A DNA stretch of 64,000 nt from Paracoccidioides lutzii Pb01 (taxonomy: Eukaryota; Ascomycota; Eurotiomycetes; Onygenales; Ajellomycetaceae). Within the stretch, counting starts at the first letter, position 1, and each line of letters begins with the position of its first letter. A program made the translations under genes and the position numbers. Positions 59,046 to 64,000 of the stretch are shown here, piece by piece. The notes beneath the pieces were generated by a model. That model worked only from the letters and a program-made list of their open reading frames with translations, ran no database searches and was not told the origin of the DNA. The stretch is taken from the NCBI RefSeq assembly GCF_000150705.2, contig NW_015440948.1:261459-325458 (forward strand). Reading direction: 5' to 3'.

Positions 59046-61067
59046 CAGGAAAGTAAATTAGTCGCGGTTTGTAAGCACGGAGAAACTGTTCACTAGCTAG
59101 TTTTAATGATGTAAATCACGAAAAACACGCTGGATCTCGAAGTGACAAAAAGGGTTCCAGATAAAAAGGAGGGTCGAGATTAAAGCGTGCGGCTGTTTTC
59201 TTTCTTCAAGAGTCCAAAGGAGAGAATGTAGAAGAGGCCGTGGGATTAAATGTTGCAGAGAGGAGGTATTTTAATCGTCGAAGTCTCTCATACACACGAT
59301 AGATCGGAAGAAAAATAAGATATTAAGATCTGAAGAGAAGAACAGTCGAATTACTAAAGGGTAGTAAAAGGGAAAAATCTCTCAGATCTAAGTCTATGGG
59401 TGTTAAGATTCAAGCAGAAGGTTGATGTGGTGATAGGCTGCAGGATGTCGTTGTTATTGTAGGATACAGAAACACAAAGAAACGGGAAAATAGGAAGCGA
59501 GAAGAAAGGGGAGGAGAATGCGAAATATATGAGGATGAGATGAGAGGATAGTTGACGAAAGAGAGGATGTTTGTTGAAGAGTTTTTCAGAACTCGACGAG
59601 AGGGAAAAAATAGAAGAAGAGAAGAAAAAACAGTTGAAGTTGGCGGCAGCTGGAAATTTTTTTTTCTCTTTCTTTTTTTTTTCCCTTTTCCTTTTTTTGT
59701 GTTGGCTCAAAGGCAAAAAGATCTGAGGAATCAGCCGCGCTAGGCCCGTTACGGCAACCCCATTTTCGCCTCCCCAGCAAAAGCGCCCGGAAAAGACAAC
59801 GCAGGTCACTCGCCACGCATTTTATAGGGCGCATGTACATGTGGGTACATGTTGTGCCGCAGTCATCATAGCCCAAAGCATAAAAAAGGGGTAAAACCCG
59901 GGAAACCCTATTCTGCTGGACTGCATCAATTTTCTCTTTCAATCTTTCCTTATAGTTCGCCAATCTGCAGCGTTAACTCCCCCTCGGGAAGCTGACCCAG
60001 GGTATTTGAGGGCCAGTAAGTTAATTATCAGTTTTTATTTTATACGGCTGAGAGGGTTAATGGTTTCCTTTTGACTTCCTGTGCGGAGCCATATTTATTA
60101 AATCAATAATGGGGCATGCTACCACTGCCCACTTCCACAGTCTCTTCCAGTGCATAGTCATATCTACCCATATCTTCGTGTCATCTCGGATCGGGCGTAC
60201 AGTTGAAAGTGGGATTAGAAAGTTGAAAAACAATGGTTTTGAAATTCAGCCGGAAAAAAAAACCTTCAGCATGGTTTAAGTATTCAGACCATGAACAAAC
60301 AGCCCTCTCATTAAAACTACATACACCAGTCATTCCTCACACTATCCCACACACATCTTCTATATGTCTCAGGCCCTTACTCTTAACCAACTTTAACTAA
60401 TCCTAACCCCTAACCTTGGTGTTGAGGGCGGTTGAGGTTGAATATAGATGTATGAGTAATAGAGTTGATCATGTTTTTAATGTTAGTGGGCCACCATGTT
60501 CAATGTTGTTAAAACCACATTCAACTGTAACCTCACAGATCCCCATATTCACCTGGCAGACTGCAGAATCATTAGTTGGTGGTCTAGCTGCTCAATCACC
60601 ACTACTACCTACCTGGGAGGAGCCCCACATGCTCAATGTCATGAGAAGTTTGCACGGTACAACCCTTTTTTCTCACTCGCCACACTCTCGCCGTCTCACT
60701 ATCTACCTACCTACTCACATACCTCAAGATAAGGTAGCCGTTCCCGGCGCGCTACGGGGAGTCCTGGTTTGACTTTTGGCTCCGGAAGAGTTTCATCAAC
60801 GTTTTGACCCCATGCTCTCCCTCTATCAGGGCAGAGCGTGTTTCCTCAGTTCCCCTGGTAAACGGAATGGGTTCAGAGAGAATATCTGACATACTCATTG
60901 CCTCTGACTCCATCCTCTATGGACCTATGGCCATTCTCCAGCCAAAGGAGACGTAAAGTTACTGTTTCTCTGAATGGTTCAACCATCCGAATGTTTCCGG
61001 TTCAGGAACATCCAAGGAATAATCGGAAAGACTGGAGTTAGATGATGAAATGGAGGTATATACTAGC

Positions 61068-61129
61068 GGTGGGTTGGATGGCGTAGTGGTAAGCGTCATC
61101 TATAGAAGGCCTTGCAGATCCCACCCACC
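61068..61129 (+). other. tRNA-like fold (62 nt), possibly tRNA-derived
   Basis: GGTGGGT (61068..61074) pairs perfectly with ACCCACC (61123..61129), like a 7-bp acceptor stem. A second hairpin, GATGGCG with CGTCATC (61077..61083 and 61094..61100, one G-T pair), forms a D-arm-like structure. The segment TGGCGTAGTGG (61079..61089) fits the pol III A-box consensus. The expected T-arm/B-box is only weakly present (CTTGCAGATCC) and the whole is about ten bases too short for a cytosolic tRNA. It may be a decayed tRNA or the head of a tRNA-derived SINE. Confidence 0.35.
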
Positions 61130-61833
61130 TTCATCAAAATGATATTCATCACACAAGAAGGGTGACTGGTCAATAGAATGGGTTCATAATTAAGAGGTGG
61201 ATGCTAGCTATATTAGCTCTAACTACGGTGCACTAGCTCTAAGGTAGTGATGGCTGTTGGTTATTCTAGAACTTCAGCTGTAAGCGATAGAGAGAAAGCA
61301 TGGGATGGAATATAACCCCTTGCATAACCAAACGAAATATAGAAATATATTTTGAAGGTTAATTATGCAAACACGCCGCGTTCTTCGGGTTGATTTTACA
61401 ACATGGAGTTAAACTCTTTGTTCCCTACTGTACGTACACCGAATCGACTGCGGCTGCACTGAAGCGAGGTGAGATGGGTGTAGACTTGCAAATCGTGACC
61501 GTCCGTAACTTGAATTTTCTTAACAGATAGTTGATGGTTAGATGGTAGGCAATATCCTGCGTATTGTATGGAGATATAAAGAGACATTTAAATCGTTCCT
61601 GATGTGATATATTTCTTTCCCCTTGGCGTTCTCTCTCAAATTCATTCAATGAACTGATATTCCAATCAAACAGTCATGGTAACAAACTGATCACTCAGTG
61701 CTAATCATGCCAGAGTCCATAAAACCATTAGCTCAAGATAATCAAAAATGTCAAAGAGAGTTTAAATCCACTCGTGACAAGAAAGGGGGAAAATATATGT
61801 GACCGAACATCGACCCATTTAAGGCCTCACCCC

Positions 61834-63099
61834 CTATTCCACAGCATTAAACTCCGAAACAACCTCATCAACAACCTTCTGCAACCCAATCCCTTCAATC
61901 CACAATAACACATTCTCCAAAATCCCCTCGCCTCAAAATAATTCTCAGATTGGACATCCAAAAGGTTCCCCACAATCAGCACACCCACCAGGCTAAAATC
62001 CCCCTTTGCAACATTTTCAAACCCTTTCTTCGTCAGCTCATCGAAGTCAACATTCTTGCCCGTCCATGTTGAACCAATCTCCTTTTCAAGGGCAGCGAGT
62101 AACGTTGAGGGAGTCACAGCAGCATCGGCGATGGGGAGGACTTTGTTGGCTGTCTTGTCGGCAATAGAGCGGGAGAGGGATTGGACGACGGCTTTGGCGA
62201 TGAGGGGTAAGCGGGTGCCTGTGAAGGTTGCATCTTTGTATTTTTCGTCCCAGAGAGTGGCGGTTTTGCTGGCGAGGTCTTAGCCGAGAAAGCCGGATTT
62301 GATGCATCTAAGCGGTGGTGTGATACGAGTTACAATAAATTTTTCGTTTTCCACTGGCAGTTTATCATGCCCTCCTATTTTCGTTGTTTGTTGTTGTTGT
62401 TGGGGGGGGGGGGGAAGTGGGTTTGAAAAGATGGTAAAAGGGGAGATACAGGAATCTGCCTTCAAGGTTGCTTCTACCGTCACGATGACAGCCATGTACG
62501 GTACAGAACACTACTTACTCGTCCAAAAAAGGCCCTGTGAAGAGACTAGTCCATTCAATCAATCTGGCCCTCTTTCTCATTTAGATATTCTTGAATCTGA
62601 TGTTTCGCAGCAAAGAACGGCACGCTTGCATGCGAGTGCTTATTTCTTGTATCGCTACCATGATCACTCGCAATGAATCTCCTGACACCCACCTTGATTG
62701 CAGCGTCGATTACCTTGATCTGCAGAGGGATAGTTCCACTTGCGGCGGCTGATACCACTGCGTCTTGTCCCTTAAGTGCCTTGACGAGGGACTCATTTGA
62801 GTAGACGCTTCTGAGGTGAGTGACGCCGGCTGGTGGAGTGTAGCTGGACTCCTCTCGTGTGAGAGCTGAGACGGAATACCCATATGGGGACTCGAGGAGG
62901 GCAGCAACTACAGCCTTCTTATGTAGAGGGGGAAAGTGTTAGGTAGAGTGATAAGAAGCTGGCTTGCATCATTAAGAGAAGGCTCCGACGTACCCTACGA
63001 GTCCGCTTGCCTATTTTCCATTTTGTTAGTCTATGTATATGTTGTAAATGAAAGTGTACGTACTGGCACCACAATAACGTTCTTGATAGTGCTGGACAT
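61834..63099 (-). pseudogene. NmrA-like / isoflavone-reductase-like oxidoreductase, decayed
   Basis: Members of this atypical short-chain dehydrogenase family bind NAD(P) through an N-terminal Rossmann fold. The start MSSTIKNVIVVP (63064..63099) and a 17-nt exon (62994..63010) give the nucleotide loop PASGLVG. The next block reads AVVAALLESPYGYSVSALTR, GQDAVVSAAASGTIPLQIKV and GVRRFIASDHGSDTRN. At least three lesions follow. A tandem CAAT duplication (62556..62563; ATTG on the coding strand) shifts frame before WTSLFTGPFLDE. After an intron (62308..62518), TAA at 62280..62282 replaces a codon in IKSGFLG*DLASKTATLWD. A further frameshift near 61924..61933 separates NYFE from GILENVLLWIEGIG. 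The junction into the third exon also fails to keep phase with the consensus donor. No intact protein is possible from this copy as sequenced. Confidence 0.75.
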
Positions 63100-64000
63100 T
63101 TTGGACAATTGAAATATCTGAGTGCGGAGGGAAATGGTCTGCGCAAGACGATTGGGATTTGCAAATTCCAAAGGATGTGAAATTCAATCAGCTGATATCA
63201 CTTTTGACAAAAGAGACCAATTGTTGTTATATCCAATATATAACTTGTATTTTGATTACTTCTGGGTATCGAAAATGATCCTTCATCAGGAGAGTGCGGA
63301 GTATTTGTACCCCAACTCATCCCCCTGTCCTCATCTTATATGCAATCACATCCATGCTAAGTGGAATCACGCCTCTTATGGCAGCTCCGACTTATTGTGA
63401 CCCACACCAACTGTCTTGTGGAGATCTAACAGGGGCAGTTGGCTTCCAAGCAAAGAGGGTGCATTCCGCGCAAAATCACGTCATTCAAGCCTCCAACAGT
63501 CCATTAAGGCAGGATATGCAGTGCCATTGACAATGGAGGAATTGAACCGAATTCGTGCAACAAGCTTGCTTATGAATTTGACGTATCGAATTCGTCATCC
63601 AGCGTGCAGAATAGTTACCCCCTAAAAAAAAAAAAAAAAAAAAAAGAATTGATCAGGTCGACTTCTTCTCTAATTACCATGAAAGGAGGCTTAATCTAAC
63701 CCCGGACGACGCCGAAGCAGGGAAAGGGACGGGGAGATTGGTCATCCTTGTAAATCTATCTTCCGTGTCCCGATTGATATTGGTTTTGATCGTCCAACAG
63801 TTGGTTTTGAGTTATAGATACGGACTTAGCGGCGCCTATACTCGGTTACCGAGTATGTAACCAAGATAGGTTAGCCTTGGGGCCCGATCTGGCCAATCGT
63901 GGCTCATGTGGAGTTCCTTGACTGCATACGTTGTGTAGAAACGGCGTTAGTCAGCCTCAAGTTATTTTGATTGATAATCAAAACTAGAGAGCCGGATCGG
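63100..64000. other. Right end of the window, no gene seen
   Basis: AT-rich sequence with an A run near 63625..63645. ORFs at 63122..63625 show no family features. It may contain the promoter of the now-broken NmrA-like gene. Confidence 0.45.

Larger units (their letters stand above)
58925..61833. other. 2.9-kb spacer: DED1 leader and unannotated DNA
   Basis: 58925..59060 is DED1 5' UTR with a probable intron (58980..59045). The rest has no clear gene. The ORF at 60416..60772 has no family features. A compact tRNA-like fold lies at 61068..61129 (listed separately). Confidence 0.45.

Noticed and set aside
60401..60420. Telomere-like CCTAACCCCTAACC stretch
   Set aside because: Only about two imperfect units, with genes on both sides; not a telomere or a convincing interstitial array.
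60416..60772. 118-codon ORF
   Set aside because: No recognisable motif, signal peptide or membrane segment; an overlapping ORF of similar quality exists in another frame.

Overview
This window comes from a filamentous ascomycete nuclear genome. The evidence is intron-rich genes with short GT-AG introns (about 50-320 nt), single genes on both strands with no operons, AT-rich spacers full of homopolymers, and proteins that read like Eurotiomycetes homologues. From protein style I infer Onygenales (the Blastomyces/Histoplasma/Emmonsia neighbourhood), but nothing here proves the genus. One run of N (21180..21628) marks an assembly gap.

Layout, left to right: the 5' part of the farnesyltransferase alpha subunit gene (RAM2, minus, cut by the window edge); mevalonate kinase (ERG12, minus); a vacuolar cation-chloride cotransporter of the VHC1 type (minus, 4 exons); a vacuolar amino-acid transporter of the AVT3/AVT4 type (plus) carrying a one-base frameshift; the mitochondrial pyruvate carrier subunit MPC1 (minus); the divergent pair SmB (minus) and ribosomal protein L11 (plus); the gap; a small Ser/Pro-rich hypothetical protein (minus); a long spacer with palindromic TAACTAGTTA clusters; pyruvate carboxylase (plus); the U5 snRNP thioredoxin-like protein Dim1/Dib1 (plus); a six-exon secreted protein of unknown function (minus); clathrin heavy chain (minus); AICAR transformylase/IMP cyclohydrolase (ADE16/17, minus); an INSIG-family ER membrane protein (minus); a fungal INO80 complex subunit 1 (Ies1-like, minus) with an SQ array and a poly-Glu tail; the DEAD-box helicase Ded1 (minus); and a broken NmrA-like oxidoreductase pseudogene (minus).

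Almost all genes are housekeeping genes. Several functional themes recur: isoprenoid supply and use (ERG12, RAM2, INSIG), pyruvate handling (MPC1, PYC), splicing (SmB, Dim1), and vacuolar transport (VHC1-like, AVT-like). These are probably chance neighbours, since the members are not adjacent.

I found no convincing undescribed multi-gene system. The observations most worth checking are the frameshift in the AVT-like gene, the decayed NmrA-like gene, a 9-nt microexon in SmB, the (SQ)14 tract in the Ies1-like protein, the inverted-repeat clusters upstream of PYC, and a compact tRNA-like fold near 61.1 kb. All exon boundaries were worked out by hand from GT-AG sites and reading-frame continuity. 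For every complete intact gene the joined exons sum to a multiple of three.
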